Source: Alistipes sp. (GTDB lineage: Bacteria > Bacteroidota > Bacteroidia > Bacteroidales > Rikenellaceae). Taken from it: a DNA stretch of 5,436 nucleotides. Of this stretch, positions 1 through 5,436 are shown in pieces; the stretch's first letter is position 1; each line of letters opens with the position of its first letter. Location: NCBI GenBank assembly GCA_029051915.1, contig JAIDKM010000054.1, positions 1 through 5,436 on the forward strand, given 5' to 3'. The notes under the pieces are model-generated. The model did not search any database. It was given only the letters and a program-made list of their open reading frames with translations, and was not told the DNA's origin. Made by a program: the position numbers and the translations under genes.

Positions 1-1319
1 ATGCCTTGCAGCACCGCGGGCAGGAGGGCTGCGGCATCGTCAGCGTCGACGGGGAGGGCCGTCTGCGCCGGATCAAGGGCGAGGGACTGGTAACCGAGGT
101 TTTCAAGGAACCCAATCTGGCGACGCTCGCCGGCAGCATGGCCATCGGTCATGTGCGTTATTCGACGGCGGGCGGCGGCGGGATCGAGAACGTGCAGCCC
201 TTTCTGTTCCGCCACAATACGGGCGACTTCGCACTGGCGCACAACGGCAACATCGTCAACTCGGCGCAGCTGCGCAACCACCTTGAAAACAAGGGCAGCC
301 TCTTCCAGTCGTCGTCCGACAGCGAGGTGCTCGCCCACCTCATCAAGAAGGAGACCAAATACCGCGACCGGCCGCGCATCTATTCGATCATCGATGCGCT
401 CAACATGTTGGAGGGGGCGTTCGCCTTTCTTATCATGACGGCCAACCGCATCTACGCCTGCCGCGACAAATACGGGCTGCGTCCCTTGTCGATCGGACGG
501 CTGGGCGGAGGCTACGTCGTGGCGAGCGAAACCTGCGCGCTGGACGTCTTGGGCGCCGAGTTCGTACGCGACGTCGAACCGGGCGAGATCGTAACGATCG
601 ACGACCACGGCCTGCGCTCGACCGACTATTCGCAGTACAAGCGCCGGCAGATGTGCGCGATGGAGTACATCTACTTCGCACGCCCCGACAGCGACATCGA
701 GGGCTGCAACGTCCATGCGTTCCGCAAGGAGACGGGGCGTCTTTTGTTCGGCGAGTCGCCCGCGCCGGCCGACATCGTGGTCGGAGTGCCCGATTCGAGC
801 CTGAGCGCTGCGATGGGCTATGCCGAGGCGAGCGGCCTGCCCTACGAAATGGGACTTATCAAGAACAAGTATATCGCCCGTACGTTCATCCAGCCGTCGC
901 AGGAGATGCGCGAGAAGGGCGTAAGGATGAAGCTCTCGGCCGTGCGTTCGATCGTCCGGGGCAAGCGGGTCGTGCTGATCGACGACTCGATCGTGCGCGG
1001 CACGACTCTGCGGCGGATCGTCGGCATGCTGCGCGACGCCGGGGCCACGGAGGTGCATGCGCGCATCGCATCGCCCCCGATGACCGACCCCTGCTTCTAC
1101 GGAGTCGATACGTCGACTTACGACGAGCTGATCTCGGCGCGCCACGATGTCGAGGGGGTACGCCGCGAGATCGGCAGCGATACGCTCTCTTTCCTTTCGG
1201 AGGAGGCGCTCTACCGGGCTGCGGGCCGCAGCGAACTTTGCACGGCCTGCTTCACGGGACGTTATCCGACGGCGCTTTACACGGCGCGCGAGGAAGCCAA
1301 CAAGGACGGAAAATTTTAA
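1..1319 (+). CDS. purF: Amidophosphoribosyltransferase (glutamine PRPP amidotransferase), 5'-truncated by window edge
   Basis: This enzyme catalyses the first committed step of purine synthesis: glutamine amide nitrogen is transferred to PRPP, giving 5-phosphoribosylamine. The reading frame is open to the left edge (first full codon at base 3), and the first residues, ALQHRGQEG, are an internal family motif. The gene therefore starts upstream, and roughly 20-35 residues, including the catalytic N-terminal Cys and any propeptide, are missing. Counting from the TTG at base 6 as residue 1, the Ntn glutaminase domain shows GHVRYSTAG (48-56), HNGN (79-82) and SSSDSE (102-107). The phosphoribosyltransferase domain shows YFARPDSDI, followed by the PRPP loop VVLIDDSIVRGTT (322-334). 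Cys217, Cys363, Cys412 and Cys415 (CTAC) sit where B. subtilis PurF has its four [4Fe-4S] ligands, so this is the iron-sulfur class, not the E. coli class. It ends in TAA, 9 nt before purM. The identity is very secure; the Fe-S assignment is inferred from the cysteine pattern. Confidence 0.97.
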   Translation, partial: ALQHRGQEGCGIVSVDGEGRLRRIKGEGLVTEVFKEPNLATLAGSMAIGHVRYSTAGGGGIENVQPFLFRHNTGDFALAHNGNIVNSAQLRNHLENKGSLFQSSSDSEVLAHLIKKETKYRDRPRIYSIIDALNMLEGAFAFLIMTANRIYACRDKYGLRPLSIGRLGGGYVVASETCALDVLGAEFVRDVEPGEIVTIDDHGLRSTDYSQYKRRQMCAMEYIYFARPDSDIEGCNVHAFRKETGRLLFGESPAPADIVVGVPDSSLSAAMGYAEASGLPYEMGLIKNKYIARTFIQPSQEMREKGVRMKLSAVRSIVRGKRVVLIDDSIVRGTTLRRIVGMLRDAGATEVHARIASPPMTDPCFYGVDTSTYDELISARHDVEGVRREIGSDTLSFLSEEALYRAAGRSELCTACFTGRYPTALYTAREEANKDGKF

Positions 1320-1328
1320 CGAGAAGAT

Positions 1329-2354
1329 ATGGCAGAAAGTTATGAAAAGGCCGGTGTGAACCTCGAAGCCGGTTATGAAGTGGTTCGGCGCATCAAGAAG
1401 CACGTGGCTTCGACGTCGCGGCCGGGCGCGATGGGCAACATCGGCGCTTTCGGCGGCATGTTCGACCTCTCGGCGCTCCGGGTCGAGGAACCCGTGCTGG
1501 TGAGCGGCACCGACGGCGTGGGTACGAAACTCAAGCTGGCGTTCGAGATGGACAAGCACGATACGATCGGCATCGACGCCGTGGCCATGTGCGTCAACGA
1601 CGTGCTGGCGCAGGGAGCCGAGCCGCTGCTGTTCCTTGATTACGTGGCTGTGGGTTGCAACGAGCCCAAGAAGATCGAGGCGATCGTCGCCGGCGTAGCC
1701 GAGGGCTGCCGGCAGGCGGGCTGCGCGCTCGTGGGCGGCGAGACGGCCGAGATGCCGGGTATGTATGCCGACGGCGAATACGACATCGCCGGTTTCACGG
1801 TCGGCGTGGTCGAGAAGAAGCGCCTGATCGACGGCTCGAAAGTCCGGGTCGGCGACGTGCTGGTGGGCGTGGCTTCGAGCGGCGTGCACTCCAACGGCTT
1901 CAGCCTGGTGCGCAAGATCGTGGCCGACAGCGGTCTCGACCTCCGCAAGAGCTATTCCGAGTTGTCGAACAACCTGCTGGGCGAAGTGTTGCTCACGCCT
2001 ACGAAGATCTACGTGAAGCAGATGCTCGAAGTGATCCGCAGCTGCGACGTCCACGGCATCAGCCACATCACGGGCGGCGGCTTCGACGAAAACATTCCCC
2101 GCATCCTCCGCGACGGTCAGGGAATCGAGATCGACGAGGGTTCGTGGGAGATTCTGCCCGTATTCCGGTTCCTCGAAAAGTACGGTCAGGTGCCTCATCG
2201 CGAGATGTTCAACATCTTCAACATGGGCATCGGCATGGTCGTCGCGCTCGACGCGGCCGAGGCGCAGCAGGCCATCGACCTGCTGACTGCCGCCGGCGAG
2301 CGGGCATCGGTCATCGGCCGCGTTACCGGCACCGAGGGTGTCGTCATCCGGTAG
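1329..2354 (+). CDS. purM: Phosphoribosylformylglycinamidine cyclo-ligase (AIR synthetase)
   Basis: PurM uses ATP to cyclise formylglycinamidine ribonucleotide to aminoimidazole ribonucleotide, the fifth step of IMP synthesis, in the cytoplasm. The 341-residue product is complete (E. coli PurM is about 345) and aligns from end to end. The N-terminal part has [11 protein letters not shown] (5-15). The glycine-rich ATP-site motif [12 protein letters not shown] is at 59-70. The block at 81-105 contains CVND and QGAEP, and [11 protein letters not shown] is at 136-146. The C-terminal domain carries SSGVHSNG (183-190) and [13 protein letters not shown] (246-258). The ATG at 1329 gives the usual N-terminus. 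Only a weak purine stretch (GAGAAG) precedes it, 2 nt from the ATG, which is too close and too poor for a standard Shine-Dalgarno site. The gene lies 9 nt after purF and ends in TAG, 3 nt before purN, so it is cotranscribed. It has the common bacterial PurM architecture and shows nothing abnormal. Confidence 0.98.
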   Translation: MAESYEKAGVNLEAGYEVVRRIKKHVASTSRPGAMGNIGAFGGMFDLSALRVEEPVLVSGTDGVGTKLKLAFEMDKHDTIGIDAVAMCVNDVLAQGAEPLLFLDYVAVGCNEPKKIEAIVAGVAEGCRQAGCALVGGETAEMPGMYADGEYDIAGFTVGVVEKKRLIDGSKVRVGDVLVGVASSGVHSNGFSLVRKIVADSGLDLRKSYSELSNNLLGEVLLTPTKIYVKQMLEVIRSCDVHGISHITGGGFDENIPRILRDGQGIEIDEGSWEILPVFRFLEKYGQVPHREMFNIFNMGIGMVVALDAAEAQQAIDLLTAAGERASVIGRVTGTEGVVIR

Positions 2355-2357
2355 GCC

Positions 2358-2924
2358 ATGCACAGGATCGCAGTTTTTGCCAGCGGCAGCGGCACCAACT
2401 TCGAGGCCATCGTCTCGGCCTGCGAGCAGGGCGTACTGGATGCCCGGGTGGTGTTGATGGTGTGCGACAAGCCCGGTGCGCAGGTCATTGCGCGGGCGAC
2501 GGCGCACGGAGTGGAGACGTTCGTCTTTGCACCGAAAGAGTATGTCTCGAAGGCTGACTTCGAGCGCGAGATTGTCGCGCGGCTCGATGCGGCCGGGGTC
2601 GAACTGGTCTGCCTGGCCGGTTACATGCGTATCGTCGGCGACATCCTGTTGGAGGCCTACGGCGGGCGGATCATCAACATCCACCCCTCGCTGCTGCCCG
2701 CTTTCCGCGGCGCCCATGCCATCGAGCAGGCGCTGGAGTACGGCGTCAAGATCTTCGGCGTAACGGTTCATTGGGTCGACGCCACGCTCGACGGCGGGCG
2801 GATCATCGCCCAACGGGCCTTCCCCTATGACGGCGACGACGCGGAGGAACTCGAGCGGATGATCCATGCCACGGAGTATCCGCTCTATGTTGAAACGATT
2901 CACAAATTGCTTGAAAATGAATAG
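2358..2924 (+). CDS. purN: Phosphoribosylglycinamide formyltransferase (GAR transformylase, folate-dependent)
   Basis: PurN transfers a formyl group from 10-formyltetrahydrofolate to GAR, giving FGAR, the third step of the pathway. The 188-residue protein is full length for the short form of the family. It begins with the phosphate-binding SGSGTN motif (9-14) and continues with LAGYMRI (86-92). The active-site segment NIHPSLLP is at 107-114, then TVHWVD (136-141) and LDGG (144-147). The catalytic triad known from E. coli (Asn106, His108, Asp144) corresponds to Asn107, His109 and Asp145, all present. After NIHPSLLP the sequence reads AFRGAHAIEQAL, with Arg117 where many homologues have Pro; this looks like family variation, not damage. 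The start lies 3 nt after the purM stop with no clear Shine-Dalgarno site, so translational coupling to purM is likely. The last 8 nt overlap the next gene. The presence of PurN shows that folate, not formate through PurT, can serve this step. Confidence 0.97.
   Translation: MHRIAVFASGSGTNFEAIVSACEQGVLDARVVLMVCDKPGAQVIARATAHGVETFVFAPKEYVSKADFEREIVARLDAAGVELVCLAGYMRIVGDILLEAYGGRIINIHPSLLPAFRGAHAIEQALEYGVKIFGVTVHWVDATLDGGRIIAQRAFPYDGDDAEELERMIHATEYPLYVETIHKLLENE
2917..2924 (+). other. purN stop / downstream start overlap (probable translational coupling)
   Basis: The eight bases ATGAATAG hold both the start codon of the split-barrel gene and the TAG stop of purN in another frame. Nothing resembling AGGAGG lies within 15 nt upstream (the sequence is CACAAATTGCTTGAAA), so start-up here probably relies on ribosomes finishing purN. 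The overlap is directly visible; the coupling is inferred. Confidence 0.7.
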
Positions 2925-3330
2925 ATCCGACATCGAACGGCTGATCGATTCGCGTGCGACCGTCTATCTTGCTTCGGTCGACGGCGAGGGTTTTCCCAAC
3001 GTGAAGGCCATGTTGGCGCCGCGCGTGCGCGAGGGGTTGAGGAGGTTCTATCTGACGACCAATACTTCGTCCGTGCGCGTGGCGCAGTTCCGACGCAATC
3101 CCCGCGCGGCGCTCTATTTCTGCGACGAGGAGTGTTTCCTCGGCGTGCAGCTGCGCGGAACGATGGAGGTGCTGGAAGATGCCGCGTCGCGCCGCCTCGT
3201 CTGGCGCGAGGGCGATACGGAGTATTATCCGCAGGGCGTCGACGATCCCGACTATTGCGTCCTGCGTTTTACGGCCGAAACGGGCCGTGCGTATTCGGAT
3301 TATCATTCGGAAAACTTCGAAACAGAATAA
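2917..3330 (+). CDS. PNPOx-like FMN-binding split-barrel family protein, function unknown (general stress protein 26-like)
   Basis: This gene encodes a 137-residue soluble protein with the layout of the pyridoxamine 5'-phosphate oxidase-like split beta-barrel family. An N-terminal helix (about 3-12) is followed by the strand pair TVYLASVDGEGFPNVKAML (15-33). Next come a strand and possible cofactor loop, RRFYLTTNTSSVRVAQF (42-58), NPRAALYF (61-68), VQLRGTMEVL (77-86) and the closing segment DDPDYCVLRF (109-118). The order of a strand, a T-x-x-S-type loop, an NP turn and an LRGTMEV strand is typical of general stress protein 26-like members, many of which bind FMN, F420 or haem. Which cofactor applies here cannot be read from sequence. 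It is too short and too divergent to be called PdxH. An in-frame ATG at 2866 would add 17 residues overlapping purN more deeply. I prefer 2917, which gives a normal family N-terminus and an 8-nt overlap. Cys69, Cys73 and Cys114 are the only cysteines. Its role in a purine operon is unknown. Confidence 0.85.
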   Translation: MNRSDIERLIDSRATVYLASVDGEGFPNVKAMLAPRVREGLRRFYLTTNTSSVRVAQFRRNPRAALYFCDEECFLGVQLRGTMEVLEDAASRRLVWREGDTEYYPQGVDDPDYCVLRFTAETGRAYSDYHSENFETE

Positions 3331-3331
3331 T

Positions 3332-4861
3332 ATGCGTGCTTTAATCAGTGTGAGCGACAAGACCGGCGTCGTGGAGTTCGCCCGGGGCCTGCGCGAGCTG
3401 GGCTGGGAGGTGATCGCCACGGGCGGTACGATGAAGCTGCTGCGCGACAGCGGCGTGGAAGTGTTGAATATCAGTGATGTAACCGGATTTCCCGAGATCT
3501 GCGACGGCCGGGTCAAGACCCTGCATCCGAAGGTGCACGGAGGGCTGCTGGCGCGGCGCGACGATGCGGAGCATCTCCGGGCTCTGAAAGAGAACGGCAT
3601 CGAGTTCATCGATCTGGTTTGCGTGAACCTCTACCCGTTCCGCGAGACGATTGCGCGCTCCGGCGTGAAAATGGAGGAGGCGATCGAGAACATCGACATC
3701 GGCGGCCCCTCGATGCTGCGGTCGGCGGCCAAGAACTGGGCTGATGTTACGGTCGTCTGCGATCCCGGAGACTATGTGCAGGTGCTCGGCGAGATCCGTG
3801 CCGGCGGCAATACCGAAAAGACTACGCGGCTCCGCCTCTCGGCCAAAGCCTATACCCACACGGCGCAGTACGACGCCATGATCGCCACCTACATGCGGGC
3901 GCAGGCGGGATTGGACGAGAAGCTGTTTCTCGAATTCGATCTCGTGCAGTCGCTGCGCTACGGTGAGAATCCCCACCAGTCGGCCAAGTTCTACCGTGAG
4001 GGCAGCGCCGCGCCCTATTCGCTGGCGTTTGCCCGGCAGCTGGGCGGCAAGGAATTGTCGTACAACAACATTCAGGATGCCAACGCAGCCTTGTGCATCG
4101 TGCGGGAGTTCGACCGCCCGTTCTGCGTGGGACTCAAACATATGAATCCCTGCGGTGCGGCCGTGGGCGACGATGCGGCCGATGCGTGGACGAAGGCCTA
4201 CGAAGCCGACAAGGTCTCGATCTTCGGCGGGATCGTGGCGACCAACTGCACGGTAACGCGCGAGGCCGCCGAGCTGATGAAGCCCGTTTTTCTGGAGATC
4301 ATCATGGCGCCGAAGTTCGACGAGGGGGCGCTCGAAGTGCTCTCGTCGAAGAAGAACCTGCGGCTGCTGGAGGTCGACATGTCGCGTGCGGAGACGGCTC
4401 CGATGCAGTATGTGAGCGTCAATGGCGGTCTGCTGGTACAGGAGCTCGACGTCGCGACGCGTGCCGTAACGGCGGAGATGTGCGTAACGGCCCGCAAGCC
4501 CGAAGCCGCACGGATGGACGACCTCAATTTCGGCTGGCGCATCGTCAAACATGTCAAGTCGAACGCGATCGTCGTCGTCAAGGATGGCCGCACGCTGGGC
4601 GTCGGCGCCGGGCAGATGAACCGTATCGGCTCGGCCGAGATCGCCTTGAAGCAGGCCCGGGCCGCCGGTTTCACCGAGGGGCTGGTGCTCGCTTCCGACG
4701 GCTTCTTCCCGTTCGACGACTGCGTAACCCTCGCGGCCGAATACGGCGTCGAAGCCATTGTCCAGCCGGGCGGTTCGGTGCGCGACGAGGATTCGATCCG
4801 CAAGGCCGACGAAAAGGGAATAGCCATGATGTTCGTAGGCGAAAGACACTTCAAACACTGA
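3332..4861 (+). CDS. purH: Bifunctional AICAR formyltransferase / IMP cyclohydrolase
   Basis: PurH carries out the last two steps to IMP: it formylates AICAR with 10-formyl-THF and then closes the ring. The 509-residue length matches B. subtilis PurH (about 512). The N-terminal IMP cyclohydrolase domain (about 1-190) shows ISVSDKTG (5-12), ATGGT (29-33), VTGFPEICDGRVKTLHP (50-66, with conserved Lys62), NLYPF (99-103) and ENIDIGGPSMLRSAAKN (119-135). The transformylase domain follows with SLRYGENPHQ (207-216), SYNNIQDANAA (243-253) and LKHMNPCG (268-275). Lys269-His270 there match the essential Lys-His pair of the family. Later come GAGQMNR (425-431), ASDGFFPF (454-461), QPGGSVRDED (478-487) and a C-terminal RHFKH. 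The frame is open 51 codons further upstream, but that stretch lies inside the previous gene and is not PurH-like; ATG 3332 gives the standard MRALISVSDKTG start. It begins 1 nt after the split-barrel gene's stop, in an AT-rich patch lacking a Shine-Dalgarno motif. Confidence 0.98.
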   Translation: MRALISVSDKTGVVEFARGLRELGWEVIATGGTMKLLRDSGVEVLNISDVTGFPEICDGRVKTLHPKVHGGLLARRDDAEHLRALKENGIEFIDLVCVNLYPFRETIARSGVKMEEAIENIDIGGPSMLRSAAKNWADVTVVCDPGDYVQVLGEIRAGGNTEKTTRLRLSAKAYTHTAQYDAMIATYMRAQAGLDEKLFLEFDLVQSLRYGENPHQSAKFYREGSAAPYSLAFARQLGGKELSYNNIQDANAALCIVREFDRPFCVGLKHMNPCGAAVGDDAADAWTKAYEADKVSIFGGIVATNCTVTREAAELMKPVFLEIIMAPKFDEGALEVLSSKKNLRLLEVDMSRAETAPMQYVSVNGGLLVQELDVATRAVTAEMCVTARKPEAARMDDLNFGWRIVKHVKSNAIVVVKDGRTLGVGAGQMNRIGSAEIALKQARAAGFTEGLVLASDGFFPFDDCVTLAAEYGVEAIVQPGGSVRDEDSIRKADEKGIAMMFVGERHFKH

Positions 4862-4865
4862 GGTT

Positions 4866-5436
4866 ATGAAAGTACTTGTAATCGGTTCCGGCGGCCGTGA
4901 ACACGCCATCGTCGATGCGCTGACACGTTCTCCGCAGGTAGAGAGGATTTTTTGCGCCCCCGGCAACGCCGGCATGGCCCGGCAGGCCGAATGCGTGGCG
5001 ATTCGGGAGACCGATACGGAGCGTCTGCGCGATTTCGCCCTCGCCGAGGGAATCGGTCTGACGGTCGTGGGGCCCGAGGTGGCGTTGGCCGCCGGCGTGG
5101 TCGATACGTTCAAGGCCTCAGGGCTGCGCATCTTCGGCCCGACACGGGCGGCGGCGCGCATCGAATCCTCGAAGGAGTTCGCCAAGCGGCTGATGGAGAA
5201 ATATGCTGTTCCGACGGCCGGATTCAGGGCCTTTACCGACTATGCGGCGGCCCGCGACTACGTGGCCGCGCGTCCGTTTCCGGCAGTGCTGAAATACGAC
5301 GGACTGGCTGCCGGCAAAGGGGTCGTCATCGCGCAGAACCTCGAAGAAGCCGATGCCGCGTTGCGCGACATGTTGCTCGACGACAAGTTCGGCGAGGGCA
5401 AGGTAGTCGTCGAAGATTATCTGGAGGGCCCGGAGT
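4866..5436 (+). CDS. purD: Phosphoribosylamine--glycine ligase (GAR synthetase), 3'-truncated by window edge
   Basis: PurD uses ATP to join glycine to the unstable product of PurF, giving GAR, the second pathway step. The frame from ATG 4866 stays open to the window end, giving about 190 of the roughly 420-430 residues usual for the family. The N-terminal (PurK-like) domain is complete: VLVIGSGGREHA (3-14), APGNAG (31-36), VVGPE (67-71) and IFGP (89-92). The ATP-grasp domain begins with ESSKEF (100-105) and the nucleotide-binding strand-loop KYDGLAAGKGV (143-153). Visible sequence stops at a segment matching the E. coli region that leads into the grasp core, so the metal-binding and glycine-binding residues cannot be checked. 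The gene begins 4 nt after the purH stop, and GAGG at 4860-4863 is the best Shine-Dalgarno-like sequence in the window, although only 2 nt from the ATG. No internal stop or frameshift is seen. Confidence 0.97.
   Translation, partial: MKVLVIGSGGREHAIVDALTRSPQVERIFCAPGNAGMARQAECVAIRETDTERLRDFALAEGIGLTVVGPEVALAAGVVDTFKASGLRIFGPTRAAARIESSKEFAKRLMEKYAVPTAGFRAFTDYAAARDYVAARPFPAVLKYDGLAAGKGVVIAQNLEEADAALRDMLLDDKFGEGKVVVEDYLEGPE

Larger units (their letters stand above)
1..5436 (+). other. Purine biosynthesis operon segment purF-purM-purN-(PNPOx-like)-purH-purD
   Basis: Six same-strand genes are packed with junctions of +9, +3, -8, +1 and +4 nt, and five of them belong to one pathway. No space remains for an internal promoter outside coding DNA, and I saw no hairpin followed by a T-run at any junction, so a single polycistronic message is the simplest reading. 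The F-M-N-H-D order matches the later part of the B. subtilis pur operon. Regulation (PurR box, guanine or PRPP-type riboswitch) would sit upstream of the first gene and is outside the window. Confidence 0.85.

Noticed and set aside
6..8. TTG at base 6 as a real start of purF.
   Set aside because: The frame is open to base 1, and the following QHRGQEG is an internal motif that in this family lies well after the catalytic Cys; the true start is upstream of the window.
1306..1328. Possible terminator at the purF-purM junction (the AAAATTTT palindrome).
   Set aside because: It is a perfect but very short AT palindrome without a GC stem or a T-run, and it includes the purF stop codon; it is not a credible terminator.
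653..1345. A 230-codon plus-strand open frame inside the second half of purF.
   Set aside because: It is an Arg-rich out-of-frame reading of conserved purF sequence with no recognisable domain.
1655..2557. A 300-codon plus-strand open frame overlapping purM and purN in another frame.
   Set aside because: Its translation is dominated by Arg, Gly and Ala, as expected from frame-shifted GC-rich coding DNA, and it crosses a gene boundary that the real genes explain.
3179..3331. A 51-codon upstream extension of the purH frame.
   Set aside because: The extension lies entirely inside the split-barrel gene, is Arg/Ile-rich and unlike any PurH N-terminus; the ATG at 3332 gives the standard start.
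2803..3609. A 268-codon minus-strand open frame across the end of purN, the split-barrel gene and the start of purH.
   Set aside because: It has low-complexity Arg/Ser composition, no family motif, and lies opposite three well-supported genes; it is a GC-driven shadow.
2341..4870. Bacteroides-type promoter elements (a TAnnTTTG box with an upstream TTTG) within the operon.
   Set aside because: By eye I found isolated TTTG strings inside coding DNA but no pair of boxes with proper spacing near a gene start.
3341..5185. A 614-codon open frame on the minus strand covering nearly all of purH and the start of purD.
   Set aside because: It is codon-aligned with purH, so a stop would need a TTA, CTA or TCA codon in purH, and GC-rich genes avoid these. 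It ends exactly opposite purH codon 4, which is TTA. The product is rich in Arg, His and Leu with no recognisable motif, while purH is unmistakable.

Overview
The window is one uninterrupted stretch of de novo purine (IMP) biosynthesis genes, all on the + strand, with almost no intergenic DNA. The order is purF (5' end cut off by the window edge), purM, purN, a small split-barrel flavoprotein-like gene of unknown role, purH, and purD (3' end cut off). Gaps are 9 nt, 3 nt, an 8-nt overlap, 1 nt and 4 nt, so the set is almost certainly one transcript. No promoter or terminator is visible, because the operon begins and ends outside the window. There is no RNA gene, mobile element, CRISPR array or repeat that I can support.

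In pathway terms, PurF makes phosphoribosylamine from PRPP and glutamine (step 1). PurD ligates glycine to give GAR (step 2), and PurN formylates GAR with 10-formyl-THF (step 3). PurM closes FGAM to AIR (step 5), and PurH does the last formylation and ring closure to IMP (steps 9-10). The genes for steps 4 and 6-8 (purL/S/Q, purE/K, purC, purB) are not here and may lie upstream or elsewhere. The core order F-M-N-H-D is the one known from the Bacillus subtilis pur operon and many Firmicutes. The extra gene between purN and purH is the only non-canonical member.

Organism: the DNA is GC-rich (hand counts of two sample lines gave 63% and 73%; not a whole-window value). PurF is the iron-sulfur type also found in B. 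subtilis. The start codons lack good AGGAGG Shine-Dalgarno sequences; only purD has a GAGG close to its ATG. Weak ribosome binding sites with high GC make me lean towards a GC-rich anaerobic Bacteroidota such as an Alistipes-like gut bacterium. The operon order and protein types look Firmicutes-like, so the assignment is tentative.

The window is mostly ordinary core metabolism. The item most worth following is the embedded PNPOx-like gene, which shares its start region with the end of purN.
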